Shown here in pieces: positions 53,858-62,399 of a DNA stretch of 64,000 nt. A program made the position numbers and the translations under genes. Origin of the DNA: Alphaproteobacteria bacterium (lineage in GTDB: Bacteria; Pseudomonadota; Alphaproteobacteria; ATCC43930; CGMCC-115725); assembly GCA_028871055.1 (NCBI GenBank), contig JAGWON010000008.1, positions 1 through 64,000 on the forward strand, given 5' to 3'. The notes beneath the pieces were generated by a model, which did not search any database, had not been told where the DNA came from, and saw only the letters and a program-made list of their open reading frames with translations. How positions within the stretch are numbered: position 1 is the first letter of the stretch; each line of letters begins with the position of its first letter.

Positions 53858-53882
53858 AGCCGCACTCCGGTCCGGCTATAAA
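53854..53882 (+). promoter_or_regulatory. promoter of ndk
   Basis: TTGAAG (53854-53859) and TATAAA (53877-53882) are separated by 17 bp; the -35 overlaps the holC stop. A gaaagaggc site follows before the ndk ATG. One of the best sigma-70 matches in the window. Confidence 0.65.
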
Positions 53883-53917
53883 CCCGCGACTTTTACGCCA
53901 GGAAAGAGGCCCGGCCC

Positions 53918-54328
53918 ATGGCCAAGGAACGCACGCTCTCGATCGTCAAGCCCGATGCGACGCGCCGCAACCTGACCGAAAAGATCAACGCCCGCTTCAC
54001 CGCGCGCGGCCTCAAGATCGTCGCCCAAAAACGGCTCCAGCTGTCGCGCGCCGAAGCGGAAAAATTCTATGCCGTGCACCGGGAGCGGCCGTTCTTCAGC
54101 GGCCTCGTCACGTTCATGATCTCGGGTCCGGTGGTGGTCCAGGTGCTCGAAGGCGAGAATGCCATCGCACTCAATCGCGAAATCATGGGCGCGACCGATC
54201 CGGCCAAGGCCGCGCCCGGCACCATCCGCAAGGATTTTGCGGAATCAATCGAAGCCAATTCGGTGCACGGTTCGGATTCGGCCGAAACCGCAAAGCGCGA
54301 GATCGCCTTCTTCTTTCCGGATATCTAG
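53918..54328 (+). CDS. ndk: nucleoside diphosphate kinase
   Basis: A 136-residue kinase that balances NTP pools. The phosphorylated His is His117 in [17 protein letters not shown], the GPVV-x-x-VLEG segment and [10 protein letters not shown] are standard. A good promoter lies 36 bp upstream. Its TAG stop overlaps the convergent microgene in a shared CTAG. Confidence 0.98.
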   Translation: MAKERTLSIVKPDATRRNLTEKINARFTARGLKIVAQKRLQLSRAEAEKFYAVHRERPFFSGLVTFMISGPVVVQVLEGENAIALNREIMGATDPAKAAPGTIRKDFAESIEANSVHGSDSAETAKREIAFFFPDI

Positions 54329-54444
54329 ACCAGAAAGTACGCGAGCAGCAACAGAACCACGACGATCGTGGCCACCACCCACCGCAACAGCCGGGCGAAT
54401 CCCAGCCAAGTCTCGCGGTGCGGTTGCAGATCATACGTGCTCAT
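54325..54444 (-). CDS. aa3-type cytochrome c oxidase subunit IV-like microprotein
   Basis: A 39-residue protein: a hydrophilic start with HRETWLGF, then one transmembrane helix (about residues 21-38) ending AYFLV. The pattern H-x-x-TW-x-x-F followed by a W and a single helix is that of the bacterial aa3 oxidase subunit IV family, a small helix packed on cytochrome c oxidase in Rhodobacter and Paracoccus. The other oxidase genes are not here; an orphan location is common for it. The ATG at 54444 follows a GGGGA site in the preceding sequence. Confidence 0.82.
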   Translation of the reverse strand: MSTYDLQPHRETWLGFARLLRWVVATIVVVLLLLAYFLV

Positions 54445-54474
54445 CGAAAATCCCCGAAGAGGAAACCCGGCAAG

Positions 54475-55608
54475 CTATAGCGCGGCCGCCGCTTTTTGCA
54501 AACCCCCGAGCGGTCCCGTCAGCACCCGCGCCAGCGCCAGCGCATAGAACGGCAGCCACCATAACTGGTAATTGTGGTGCGCCGTCGGCGCCGCGAGGAT
54601 GGCGGCCAGGGTCAGCGCCGCGGCCAGGGCGCAGCGCGCGGCGAGGTCCGGCGGCCGGCGCCAGACATGAACCGCAACGGCAAGAGCGAGCGCGGCGAAA
54701 ATCGAGCGCGCCGCGACGGTCGTGCCGGCCGGCGCGAAGGCGAGCCAGCTCGTGCTGTCCGGCAGGCGAACGACATTGAACAGGACGATGTTGTCGTAGA
54801 GCGCGTGAGGCGCGGCGAGGGCATAGGGCAGGATCGGCAGCAAGCCGACCGCGACTCCCAGGCCATAACGCAGCCGCGCGGCGTTGCCGGGCGGCAGCAG
54901 ACAAGGGACGAAGGCCGCGCCGGGGAACAGCTTCGCCGCGATCGAAAAGCCGGCGCACAGGCCGGACAGAAAATCGCTGCGGCCGAACGCCGTGAAGGCG
55001 AGGAGAAGCGGCACCACGGCAGCCAGGTCGGTTGCGCCCTTGGCGAATATCTGCTGCGCCACCAGCGGCAGCGACAGGTAGAGCGCGACGGCGACAAGGC
55101 CCGTCTGCCGCGAGCCGGCGCGGCGCCCCAGGTTCAGCATGAGCGCGGCAGTCGCGCCCTGGAGCAGCATGTTGGTGACCAGCACGCCGCGCGGGCCGAG
55201 CAGCAGGCCGAGCGGCAGATAGACCGCCGGCATGACCGGCAGGTATTTGTAGCCGCCGAACGCGCTGCCGATTTCGGGGTCGATCGGCAGAGTGTAGGGA
55301 TTCTGGCCGGCGAGCATCGCATGACCGGCGGCAAACGTCGTCGTCGCCATGTCGATCAGGCGCGGATGAACGAGCCGAACCACGCCGTAGCCGAGCTCCA
55401 AAACCGCGAGCACGACAACCAGCGCGATCAGCGCACGCCCGGGCTTGGCATCGGGACCGGGACGCCGCAGCGCCAGGAGAATCACTGGCACCGTCGCGAG
55501 CAGCGCCAACAGCGCCAGCGCCTTCCACGGCCCGGCCTCGTCCCAGTTGAAGATTTGCACCAGACCGACGGCGAGCCAGAACGCCGCCGCGATGGAGCTG
55601 CGCGCCAT
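54475..55608 (-). CDS. GT87/DUF2029-like membrane glycosyltransferase
   Basis: A 377-residue protein with about ten helices. The stretch LAGQNPYTLPIDPE in the first large loop and YKYLPVMPAVYLPLGLL, as well as the later KLFPGAAFVPCLL, match the GT87 (DUF2029) group of polyprenol-phosphate-mannose-dependent transferases. The acceptor is unknown, but lipid- or glycan-linked sugar transfer outside the membrane is likely. It starts 2 bp after the purN stop, so it is expressed with purM-purN, an arrangement that says nothing obvious about function. Confidence 0.75.
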   Translation of the reverse strand: MARSSIAAAFWLAVGLVQIFNWDEAGPWKALALLALLATVPVILLALRRPGPDAKPGRALIALVVVLAVLELGYGVVRLVHPRLIDMATTTFAAGHAMLAGQNPYTLPIDPEIGSAFGGYKYLPVMPAVYLPLGLLLGPRGVLVTNMLLQGATAALMLNLGRRAGSRQTGLVAVALYLSLPLVAQQIFAKGATDLAAVVPLLLAFTAFGRSDFLSGLCAGFSIAAKLFPGAAFVPCLLPPGNAARLRYGLGVAVGLLPILPYALAAPHALYDNIVLFNVVRLPDSTSWLAFAPAGTTVAARSIFAALALAVAVHVWRRPPDLAARCALAAALTLAAILAAPTAHHNYQLWWLPFYALALARVLTGPLGGLQKAAAAL

Positions 55609-55610
55609 GC

Positions 55611-56255
55611 TCAGGCCGCGACGTCGAGGCGCACCGGCCCGGGGCGGCCGTCGATCTCGATGTGGTCCGGCAGAACGCGCACGCGGCCCTCGGCGATGAG
55701 CCGCAGCGCCAGCGGATAGGCGCGGTGCTCGACCGCGAGCACGCGCGCCGCCAGCTTGTCCGCATCGTCGCCGGGCAGGACCGGCACGGAGCCCTGAACG
55801 ATGATCGGCCCGTTGTCGACCTCGGCGCGCACGAAGTGGACGGTGCAGCCGTGGCGCTTGACGCCCGCGGCGAGCGCCCGCGCGTGCGTATCGAGACCCG
55901 GGAATTGCGGCAGCAATGACGGGTGGATGTTGATGAGTTTGTCGTGCCAAGCCGCGATGAACGCGGGTCCAAGGATGCGCATGAAGCCGGCGAGGCACAC
56001 GAGCTCGATCCGGGCGTCCGTGAGCGCCTGGTCGAGCGCGGCGTCGAAGGCGTCGCGGCTGGCGAAATCGCGATGCGCGATCACGCGGGTTGGAATCCCG
56101 GCACGGCCAGCGCGCTCGAGGCCCGGCGCATCGCCGCGGTTGGAAACGACTAGCACGATCTCCGCCGGAAAATTCGGTGCGGAGCACGCCGTGATGAGCG
56201 CCTGCAGGTTGGAACCCCGGCCGGAGATCAGCACGGCGATCCTCAACCGGGCCAC
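55611..56255 (-). CDS. purN: phosphoribosylglycinamide formyltransferase PurN
   Basis: A 214-residue folate-dependent enzyme of purine synthesis. It has [14 protein letters not shown], the [10 protein letters not shown] segment, the catalytic INIHPSLLP with Asn and His, and [13 protein letters not shown] with Asp. The GTG at 56255 overlaps purM by 13 bp, the conserved purM-purN coupling; a TTG three codons later is also possible. Confidence 0.95.
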   Translation of the reverse strand: MARLRIAVLISGRGSNLQALITACSAPNFPAEIVLVVSNRGDAPGLERAGRAGIPTRVIAHRDFASRDAFDAALDQALTDARIELVCLAGFMRILGPAFIAAWHDKLINIHPSLLPQFPGLDTHARALAAGVKRHGCTVHFVRAEVDNGPIIVQGSVPVLPGDDADKLAARVLAVEHRAYPLALRLIAEGRVRVLPDHIEIDGRPGPVRLDVAA

Positions 56256-57316
56256 GCGCGCTCCATATTGAGGATGTGCAGGCTGGCTTCGCCGCCGCTT
56301 TTGACGATGCGGCCGATACGGTGAACGCGCTCGCCCGCGTGGGTGAGCCCGCGCGCGACGGCATCGGCCTGCGACGGCGCGGCGATCGCGACCATGCCGA
56401 TGCCGCAGTTGAAGGTGCGCGCCATTTCCGCGTCTGCGATGCCGGCAGTGCGCGCCAGCCAAGCGAACACCGGCGGCAGCGTCCAGGCGGCGGCGTCGAG
56501 CTCGGCGGCGAGGCCGGCGGGCAGGACGCGCGGAATGTTCTCGATCAGCCCGCCGCCGGTGATGTGGGCATAGGCCTTGACGCCGCCAGCCGCGAGCGCC
56601 GCGAGGCACGGCTTGACGTAGAGCCGCGTCGGCCGCAGCAGCTCGTCGGCGAGGCTTCGGTTCGCGGCGAAGGGCGCGGCCGCGGTGTAGGACATCCCCG
56701 CTTCCTCGACCACGCGCCGCACCAGCGAAAATCCGTTGGAATGCAGCCCGTCCGATTCCAGGCCGAGCACCACGTCGCCGGCAGCGATGGTCGCGCCGTC
56801 GAGCACCCGGCCGCGCTCGACCGCGCCGACCGCGAAGCCGGCGAGGTCGTAATCGCCGGCGGCGTACATTCCGGGCATCTCGGCGGTCTCGCCGCCGATG
56901 AGGGCGCAGCCGACCGCGCGGCAGGCCTCGGCGATGCCCTTGACGATCGTCGTCGCCTGCGCGACCGCGAGCTTGCCCGTTGCAAAATAGTCCAGGAAGA
57001 ACAGCGGCTCGGCGCCCTGGACGACGAGATCGTTGACGCACATCGCCACCAGATCGATGCCGATGGTGTCATGCCTGTTGGCCGCGATCGCGACCTTGAG
57101 CTTGGTGCCGACGCCGTCGGTGGTGGCGACCAGAATCGGATCGCGGTAGCCCGCCGCCTTGAGATCGAACAGCGCGCCGAAGCCGCCGAGACCGGCAGCA
57201 GTGCCCGCGCGCGCCGTCGCCTTGGCGAACGGCTTGATGGCCTCGACCAGCGCGTCGCCCGCGTCGATGTCGACTCCGGCGTCGCGGTAGCTGCGACTTT
57301 TCTTGGGGTCAGCCAT
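56243..57316 (-). CDS. purM: phosphoribosylformylglycinamidine cyclo-ligase PurM
   Basis: A 357-residue ATP-dependent enzyme that closes the imidazole ring of AIR. The [12 protein letters not shown] start, [22 protein letters not shown], and [15 protein letters not shown] are characteristic. It is translationally coupled to purN. A -10-like TAGAAA lies just before the ATG. Confidence 0.97.
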   Translation of the reverse strand: MADPKKSRSYRDAGVDIDAGDALVEAIKPFAKATARAGTAAGLGGFGALFDLKAAGYRDPILVATTDGVGTKLKVAIAANRHDTIGIDLVAMCVNDLVVQGAEPLFFLDYFATGKLAVAQATTIVKGIAEACRAVGCALIGGETAEMPGMYAAGDYDLAGFAVGAVERGRVLDGATIAAGDVVLGLESDGLHSNGFSLVRRVVEEAGMSYTAAAPFAANRSLADELLRPTRLYVKPCLAALAAGGVKAYAHITGGGLIENIPRVLPAGLAAELDAAAWTLPPVFAWLARTAGIADAEMARTFNCGIGMVAIAAPSQADAVARGLTHAGERVHRIGRIVKSGGEASLHILNMERAWPG

Positions 57317-57324
57317 TCGCGCGC

Positions 57325-57353
57325 TTTCTACGCCAGGACGGCGACGATGAAAA
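57325..57353 (-). promoter_or_regulatory. possible promoter of purM-purN
   Basis: On the minus strand TTTTCA (57353-57348) and TAGAAA (57330-57325) are 17 bp apart; each matches four of six consensus bases. The -10 ends 8 bp before the ATG, so the transcript would be almost leaderless. Confidence 0.38.
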
Positions 57354-57377
57354 GCCCGGCCATGCTAGACTACGGCG

Positions 57378-58556
57378 ATGAAAGCTCCCGCCCGAGCGGC
57401 CGCGGTCTGGCTCGCCGGTTTCTGCAGCTTCCTCAATCTCTACGCGCCGCAATCGATTCTGCCGATGATCCGCGACCTATACGGAGTCGGCGCGGTCGAG
57501 GCGAGTCATTTGATCAGCGCCACGACGCTGGCAGTCGCCATCATCGCGCCGTTCACCGGGGCCGGCGCCGACATGATCGGGCGCAAGCGGGTGATCGTCA
57601 CGGCGATGGTCGTCTTGATCATCCCGACGGTGATGGTCGCGTTGTCGATGACGCTGCCGGCGATGGTGTTCTGGCGCTTCGTGCAGGGCCTGTTGCTGCC
57701 GCCGATTTTCGTCGTCACCGTCGCTTATATCGGTGACGAGCTGTCGATCACCGAGGCAACCGGAGTCGCCGGCATTTATCTCTCCGGCAGCTCCTTCGGC
57801 GGATTCTTCGGCCGCTTCCTGTCCGGTATTCTGTTCGAGCCCTATGGCACGCGCGGCGCGTTTCTGGGCCTCGCGGCGCTGACGGCGCTGGCGGCGATCA
57901 GTGTCATTGCGCTGATGCCGCGCGAGCGGAATTTCGTGCCCAGCGCCGGACCCGCCCATGCGCTGCGGCATATCCTCGGCCATATCTTCGATCCGCAGCT
58001 CGACGCGATCTTCATCGTCGGCTTCGGCGTCCTGTTCTCGTTCGTCGCCACGTTCACCTACGTGAACTTCTATCTCGCGGCGCCGCCGTTCAATTTGTCG
58101 GCGGCGGCGCTCGGCACCATCTTCGTCGTTTACCTGGTCGGCGTGGCGACGACGCCGCTGACCGGCCGCCTCATGCGGCGCTTCGGCCGGCGCCGGTTGG
58201 TAATCGGTGCGCTCGGGCTGTCGATCGGCGGCCTGCTGTTGACGCTGATCGGCAATCTTGCCGTCATCATCCTCGGCCTGGCGATCGGCGCGGGATGCGG
58301 CTTCATCGTACAGACCGCATCCACTTCCTATGTCGCCGTCTCGGCGCAGCGCGCGCGATCGTCGGCGGTCGGGCTTTACGTCACCTGCTATTACATCGGC
58401 GGCAGCGCGGGAGCGGTGCTGCCGGGCTACGCGTGGAGCCGCGCTGGCTGGCCAGGCTGTGTCGCGGTCGTCGTCGCGATGCAGCTGCTGTTGATCACGA
58501 CGGTAGCGCGGTTCTGGCGCGAACCCGCCGCGGCTTCGCGCGCACCGGGCGCGTAG
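57378..58556 (+). CDS. MFS transporter
   Basis: A 392-residue major facilitator with twelve helices in two halves. Loop 2-3 carries the MFS motif A form GADMIGRKRV, and the equivalent loop 8-9 has GRLMRRFGRRR. The YNet/YnfM-like drug:H+ antiporter group begins in a similar way (CSFLNLYAPQSILP). Substrate unknown. It is divergent from purM with a 61-bp gap and converges with the iron operon remnant. Confidence 0.85.
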   Translation: MKAPARAAAVWLAGFCSFLNLYAPQSILPMIRDLYGVGAVEASHLISATTLAVAIIAPFTGAGADMIGRKRVIVTAMVVLIIPTVMVALSMTLPAMVFWRFVQGLLLPPIFVVTVAYIGDELSITEATGVAGIYLSGSSFGGFFGRFLSGILFEPYGTRGAFLGLAALTALAAISVIALMPRERNFVPSAGPAHALRHILGHIFDPQLDAIFIVGFGVLFSFVATFTYVNFYLAAPPFNLSAAALGTIFVVYLVGVATTPLTGRLMRRFGRRRLVIGALGLSIGGLLLTLIGNLAVIILGLAIGAGCGFIVQTASTSYVAVSAQRARSSAVGLYVTCYYIGGSAGAVLPGYAWSRAGWPGCVAVVVAMQLLLITTVARFWREPAAASRAPGA

Positions 58557-58574
58557 CCAGCCGCAATCGATCTC

Positions 58575-58770
58575 AGCTGCCCTGGGGCTCCGAATTCGGA
58601 AGAGCCCCCACCGGCGAGTCCACCGTGGACGCCAAGACCGGTGACGACGACCAACACCGCCGCGACGACCCAGAGACCCAGCCGTTGAGGCGATGCGCTT
58701 CGGGCAATGCCTTGATCGCGAGCGTGACGACAAAGCCGAGCGCGACGGGCAGCAGCAGCGCGCATTACAC
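58575..58770 (-). pseudogene. frameshifted remnant of a small membrane protein
   Basis: Downstream of the FTR1 gene the minus strand contains one hydrophobic stretch, ALLLPVALGFVVTLAIKALP, and then, in another frame, LGLWVVAAVLVVVTGLGVHGG, about 60 bases further on. Read together they look like two adjacent membrane helices of one protein broken by a frameshift near 58670. No start, no complete frame and no family are evident. It could also be chance hydrophobicity from GC-rich sequence, so confidence is low. Confidence 0.3.
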
Positions 58771-58784
58771 ACGCGACCCGTTGA

Positions 58785-59618
58785 TCATTCTGCAGGCGCC
58801 TTGTGTTCGAGCGGCGGATCGAAATGAACGAGCCGCATCAGTCCGACAATGACGCCGATCGTTATGAGGTAGATGGCGAGCTGTGCGCCGTCCGGTTGGG
58901 CGGTGTAGCCGATGAGTGTGTGGACGAGACGCCCGACCAAACTGCCGTCGGAGAGCAACCACGAGGTGTTCCAAACAGTGGAAGTCAAGACGTCGAGATA
59001 GCCAGCCTGCTGAATGAACGCAACCGCCTGCGAGGCAAGCCCGGCCGCGAGCAGGGTGATGAGACCAGAGGTTACGGAAAACAGATGGCGCGCGGGGATG
59101 GTCAGCAGGCCGAAATACATCAACGCTGTGATGCCGGCGCCGGCAAGGACACCAAAGGCGCCGCCGGTCATCATGCCGGCCGCCGAGGTGCCGCCCGATG
59201 CGGCGATGCCGTAAAGGAAGAGGACGATCTCCGAGCCTTCCCGCAGCACAGCGATGCCGCAGACGATGGCAAGGGCCGCCAAGGGGCGCTCGCCGGCCGC
59301 GACGGCAGTGCCAACTTGGCGCATTTGCTGCGCCATCGCGCGGCCGTGGCTCGCCATCCAGACGTTATGCCAGGTAAGCATTCCGACCGCGAGCGTCAGG
59401 ATGCCGGCGTCGAAGAGTTCCTGGCCAGACCCTTCGAACAGAGAAGCAATTTGGCCGGCAAAAGCGGCGACGAGACAGGCGCCGACGACGCCGCCAACCA
59501 CGCCATAAGCCACCCATAGCCCGCGGCGCGGAACGCCCTGGGTTGCGGCGAGGACGATGCCGACGATGAGGCCGGCCTCGATGACTTCACGGAGGACGAT
59601 CACCAGGGTCGCGAGCAT
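58785..59618 (-). CDS. ftrC: FTR1 family iron permease (FtrC-like)
   Basis: A 277-residue inner-membrane permease with seven helices and both REXXE iron-binding motifs: REVIE (Arg10-Glu14) and REGSE (Arg126-Glu130). FTR1/EfeU proteins carry iron oxidised at the membrane surface. It is the last intact gene of a cupredoxin-polyferredoxin-P19-FTR1 operon resembling FtrABCD of Bordetella and Brucella. Its ATG overlaps the stop of a 25-codon ORF (TGATG). Confidence 0.93.
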   Translation of the reverse strand: MLATLVIVLREVIEAGLIVGIVLAATQGVPRRGLWVAYGVVGGVVGACLVAAFAGQIASLFEGSGQELFDAGILTLAVGMLTWHNVWMASHGRAMAQQMRQVGTAVAAGERPLAALAIVCGIAVLREGSEIVLFLYGIAASGGTSAAGMMTGGAFGVLAGAGITALMYFGLLTIPARHLFSVTSGLITLLAAGLASQAVAFIQQAGYLDVLTSTVWNTSWLLSDGSLVGRLVHTLIGYTAQPDGAQLAIYLITIGVIVGLMRLVHFDPPLEHKAPAE

Positions 59619-59695
59619 CAGGTTTCGTCCTTTTGAATGATCTCGGCGCCCTCAGCCTGGAAGTCCGCGGCCTTAATGCGGCGATGGCTGCGCAT
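59618..59695 (-). CDS. 25-residue ORF coupled between the P19 and FTR1 genes
   Basis: An ATG-started frame of 25 codons, hydrophilic and charged (RSHRRIKAADFQAEG...QKDET), fits exactly between the P19-like gene and the FTR1 gene, overlapping each by a single base in TGATG junctions. It may be a real microprotein, or a translated spacer that keeps ribosomes moving to the permease gene. It has no membrane segment or recognised motif. Confidence 0.5.
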   Translation of the reverse strand: MRSHRRIKAADFQAEGAEIIQKDET

Positions 59696-60228
59696 CAATA
59701 ACCACCTTTTTTACCCGTGCCGACGTAGGCGAATTCCCAGCTCACGTCGAAGGGTGACCACCATGCGGCGACGCCGGTTTCCTTGTCGGTGTGGCGGTAA
59801 AAGCCTTGGTAGGGTGGCGGCATGATGCGGTAGGTCAGTCGGTACTTTCCGGGACCATCGAGCTTCACGTTGGCGCCGTAATGAGGCCCGTCGTTCGCCA
59901 CCATCGGCATGAAGGCGCCGGAGGTCTCCCAACTCGTGTCAAGCTTCTGGAGGCGATAGGTGATGCCGAGATAGGGAATCCAGTCGCCCGGTCCGAAACC
60001 GTTCGGGTTGCCCTTCTGGGCATGGATATCGGCCTCGAGATGGACATCGCTGCCGCTATTCATGCCGGGCATCATCGGATCCATGATCACCGGTTGCAGA
60101 TAGACTGCGCCGATCTCCATGCCGTTCATGGCCACGGATTTCCCGATCTCGGTTTCGGCTGCACGTGCATGGGTCGCCGTCAGGAGCATCAGAACGCACG
60201 ATCCCCAGATCAGTGGTTTGAACAGCAT
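59695..60228 (-). CDS. ftrA: P19/FtrA-like periplasmic iron-binding protein
   Basis: A 177-residue protein with a signal peptide (MLFKPLIWGSCVLMLLTATHARA) and a P19/Tpd-type domain. Metal-ligand candidates are the Met/His clusters NGMEIG, PMMPGMNSGSDVHLEADIH, and Met-x-x-x-x-x-x-x-H in MVANDGPHYG, matching the copper/iron sites of Campylobacter P19. It takes part in ferrous iron uptake with FTR1. Starts at ATG 60228, the only one giving a signal peptide. Confidence 0.9.
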   Translation of the reverse strand: MLFKPLIWGSCVLMLLTATHARAAETEIGKSVAMNGMEIGAVYLQPVIMDPMMPGMNSGSDVHLEADIHAQKGNPNGFGPGDWIPYLGITYRLQKLDTSWETSGAFMPMVANDGPHYGANVKLDGPGKYRLTYRIMPPPYQGFYRHTDKETGVAAWWSPFDVSWEFAYVGTGKKGGY

Positions 60229-60272
60229 GGCTCTTATTCCTCGCCCGCATTTGAAGGTTGCATCGACGTCGA

Positions 60273-61760
60273 TCAGCCGCCCGCGATTGCCGGCCACCAG
60301 GCGGCGGCGATCAAGAGACTCGCGACGAGACCTGGCAGAAGCACGATCGCGCGTCGCAGCCCATCGAGCCGCAAGCTGCCGAGAATGCGCCAGCCGAGCC
60401 AGGCTCCCCAGCCGACTGCAAACGCAAGGGATGCGAGCTTGAGCACGCTTGCCGTGCCAGGCGGAAAAAGGGTGAAGAGCTCGACGCCTAAGCCAAGAAG
60501 GAGCGAAACCATTGCCGCAGGCGCGACCTGATACCCGATGATGACGAGCCGGTCCTGGAACCGCCCGGTGGCACCGAACCTGCCGGCGATCCAGGAGGTC
60601 AGCGCGTTCAGTGCCAAGAGCGCCGCGGTCAGAGCCAGCATGACGCCGACCATCCAACCGATGATCATGAAGAAGTCGAGCCAGACGAAGACTTCACGCG
60701 CCTCGGGATGGACCGCCATGAGCCATGCCGGCCCGGAAGTGCCGATCCAGGTCCAACCGCGGTCGATGGCCCAAGCACCGAGGGTTTGACGCAGCCACTG
60801 ATACTGCGGCAGCGCCAGCCAGAGAAAGCCACCGAGCGATACGCCGGTCGCGAGATAGAGGAACCACACTTCCGATGCCACCGGATGGTGATGAGCGATA
60901 TTCGCGACCTCGGCGCCCGGAGCGCGCAGTCGCAGACCGAGCCCGCCGGCGCTCTGCGGCTGCACGCAGTGCATGCACATCACGCAGTGCCGGCTCTCGG
61001 TCTTGCGCTTGAGATCGATCATGGTCGGACACAGACCGCGTTCGGAATAGGCATCGCCACCCGCGACCGGCCGTTTCGGCACGAGGTCGACGATGCCAAG
61101 CCGAGAGAACACGCCCAGCAACAGGCCAATGGGACAGGCGTGGCGACACCACGCGCGTTTCTCCCGGCCACGGCCATAGAGGAAGCCGATGATGAGGGCC
61201 GCGACGAACGTGCCGCCGAAGACCTCGAGGACCGCACCGGGATATTCGCGCACGCCGACGGTCTGGCCCAAAATCGTGATGACCAAAAAGCTTACGATCG
61301 GTGCGCCTTCCCAACGCAGCCAGCCGGGCACCGGGCGCTGCAAACCGATCCGGTTGACCCATGCCGAAGCGGCGCCCATGGGACAAAACACGCCGCACCA
61401 CGTTCTTCCGGCAACGACGACCGAGAGGAATACGAGGGGAAACCACAGTCCCCAGATCAACCAATTCCCCGCATGTGCCAAATTCTGCGCCAAGGGACTC
61501 GGCGGCAGGATGAGCGGTCCGACGATGAGCACGACAAAGAACGCGACCATGCCGGCATGAACGTATGGCAGAAACGGGCGAATACCGATTACGACCGCTT
61601 CGATCCGGCGCGCGACGGTGCCGCCGCGCGGCGGCACGTCAGGAAAATCACGGGTTCGATCGGCCGTCATGACGCTTTTCCCGCGCGGCCCCGCGACATT
61701 GCAATGCGGACGCGTTTCGGTGGCCACGGCAACAGATATGGAGGCCGTCATCGGTCTCAT
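60273..61760 (-). CDS. ftrD: 4Fe-4S polyferredoxin membrane protein (FtrD-like)
   Basis: A 495-residue membrane protein with several helices and cytoplasmic-type cluster motifs CGVFCPMG, CRHACPIG and CVMCMHC, like NosR/RdxA-type polyferredoxins. In FtrABCD systems FtrD is proposed to pass electrons for iron oxidation during uptake. The ATG at 61760 overlaps the stop of the cupredoxin gene (ATGA); an internal Met 30 codons on is an alternative. Confidence 0.83.
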   Translation of the reverse strand: MRPMTASISVAVATETRPHCNVAGPRGKSVMTADRTRDFPDVPPRGGTVARRIEAVVIGIRPFLPYVHAGMVAFFVVLIVGPLILPPSPLAQNLAHAGNWLIWGLWFPLVFLSVVVAGRTWCGVFCPMGAASAWVNRIGLQRPVPGWLRWEGAPIVSFLVITILGQTVGVREYPGAVLEVFGGTFVAALIIGFLYGRGREKRAWCRHACPIGLLLGVFSRLGIVDLVPKRPVAGGDAYSERGLCPTMIDLKRKTESRHCVMCMHCVQPQSAGGLGLRLRAPGAEVANIAHHHPVASEVWFLYLATGVSLGGFLWLALPQYQWLRQTLGAWAIDRGWTWIGTSGPAWLMAVHPEAREVFVWLDFFMIIGWMVGVMLALTAALLALNALTSWIAGRFGATGRFQDRLVIIGYQVAPAAMVSLLLGLGVELFTLFPPGTASVLKLASLAFAVGWGAWLGWRILGSLRLDGLRRAIVLLPGLVASLLIAAAWWPAIAGG

Positions 61761-62104
61761 TGCGCGGTCAACTTTCCTTGGGTCGCCGGATGGAAATCGT
61801 CGAAGAAAACATACGTGCCGACCGGCAGCGGTCCGACCCACACCAAGATCCTGCCGTTGCCGACGACGATCTTCTCCCGCCGAAGATCGGTGCTCTCGAA
61901 CTCGGCCGGCGTCGGATCCCGGTTCTCGATCACGAGCTCGACGCGGTTGCCGGAGGGCACCGTGAGCTGCGCCGGAATGAACTGATGGTCCTTGAGGACA
62001 AGGATGAAGGAGGGCTCATCGGCCGCCCATGCCGCCACCGTCGCCACCAGCGGCATAAGTCCCAGCAGGGCGACGCCAAAGGGGGCTCCTCGCCGGTTTG
62101 GCAT
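61757..62104 (-). CDS. ftrB: cupredoxin-domain periplasmic protein (FtrB-like)
   Basis: A 115-residue exported protein: signal peptide to about residue 27 (AAWA), then a Cupredoxin_1 domain of about 85 residues: ILVLKDHQFIPAQLTVPSG, R-VELVIENRD, a TDL-REK-IV segment, and a FFDDFHP end. Classical blue-copper Cys-x-x-His-x-Met ligands are absent, only one His is clear, so it may bind iron or copper differently. FtrB is proposed as the periplasmic ferroxidase. The ATG at 62104 gives the signal peptide; a GTG at 62263 gives an unlikely 53-residue leader. Confidence 0.78.
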   Translation of the reverse strand: MPNRRGAPFGVALLGLMPLVATVAAWAADEPSFILVLKDHQFIPAQLTVPSGNRVELVIENRDPTPAEFESTDLRREKIVVGNGRILVWVGPLPVGTYVFFDDFHPATQGKLTAQ

Positions 62105-62299
62105 CTGACGCGAAAACCCGGCCAGGGCGTGGATGATCCGCTTGGCGGTCTCCCGCACGTATCGCTGATTTCGATCGCCGGTGTGCCTCACGCCAACAAT
62201 CCCTTCAGTCCCCGCGATGCCCGGAAGCATCGATTCGGTCGCTCTGCCGTAGACCTTCGCCACGCCGACACCCCAAAATGTGCTCCCTTCTAGCCTAAC

Positions 62300-62320
62300 T
62301 GCGATTGCTAATCAATCGCA
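62300..62320. promoter_or_regulatory. possible Fur-type operator of the iron operon
   Basis: A 21-bp inverted repeat with arms TGCGATTG / CAATCGCA around ctaat lies upstream of the ftr-like operon, in the only AT-rich part of the region. Alphaproteobacterial Fur/Mur sites are TGC...GCA palindromes of similar size. It is about 196 bp before the cupredoxin ATG, implying a long leader. Confidence 0.45.
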
Positions 62321-62341
62321 AACAGACCCAAAACAAACTCA

Positions 62342-62372
62342 CCGCTGGTCTGACAGATTTTTCTACCAGCGG
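62342..62372 (-). terminator. possible terminator of the cytochrome gene
   Basis: On the minus strand CCGCTGGT pairs with ACCAGCGG around a 15-nt loop, followed by TGAGTTTGTTTTGGG. It lies 28 bp after the stop of the cytochrome-like gene. Loop is large and the T tract interrupted. Confidence 0.4.
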
Positions 62373-62399
62373 GCTAGACGGCCCAACGCGCCGAGCCGA

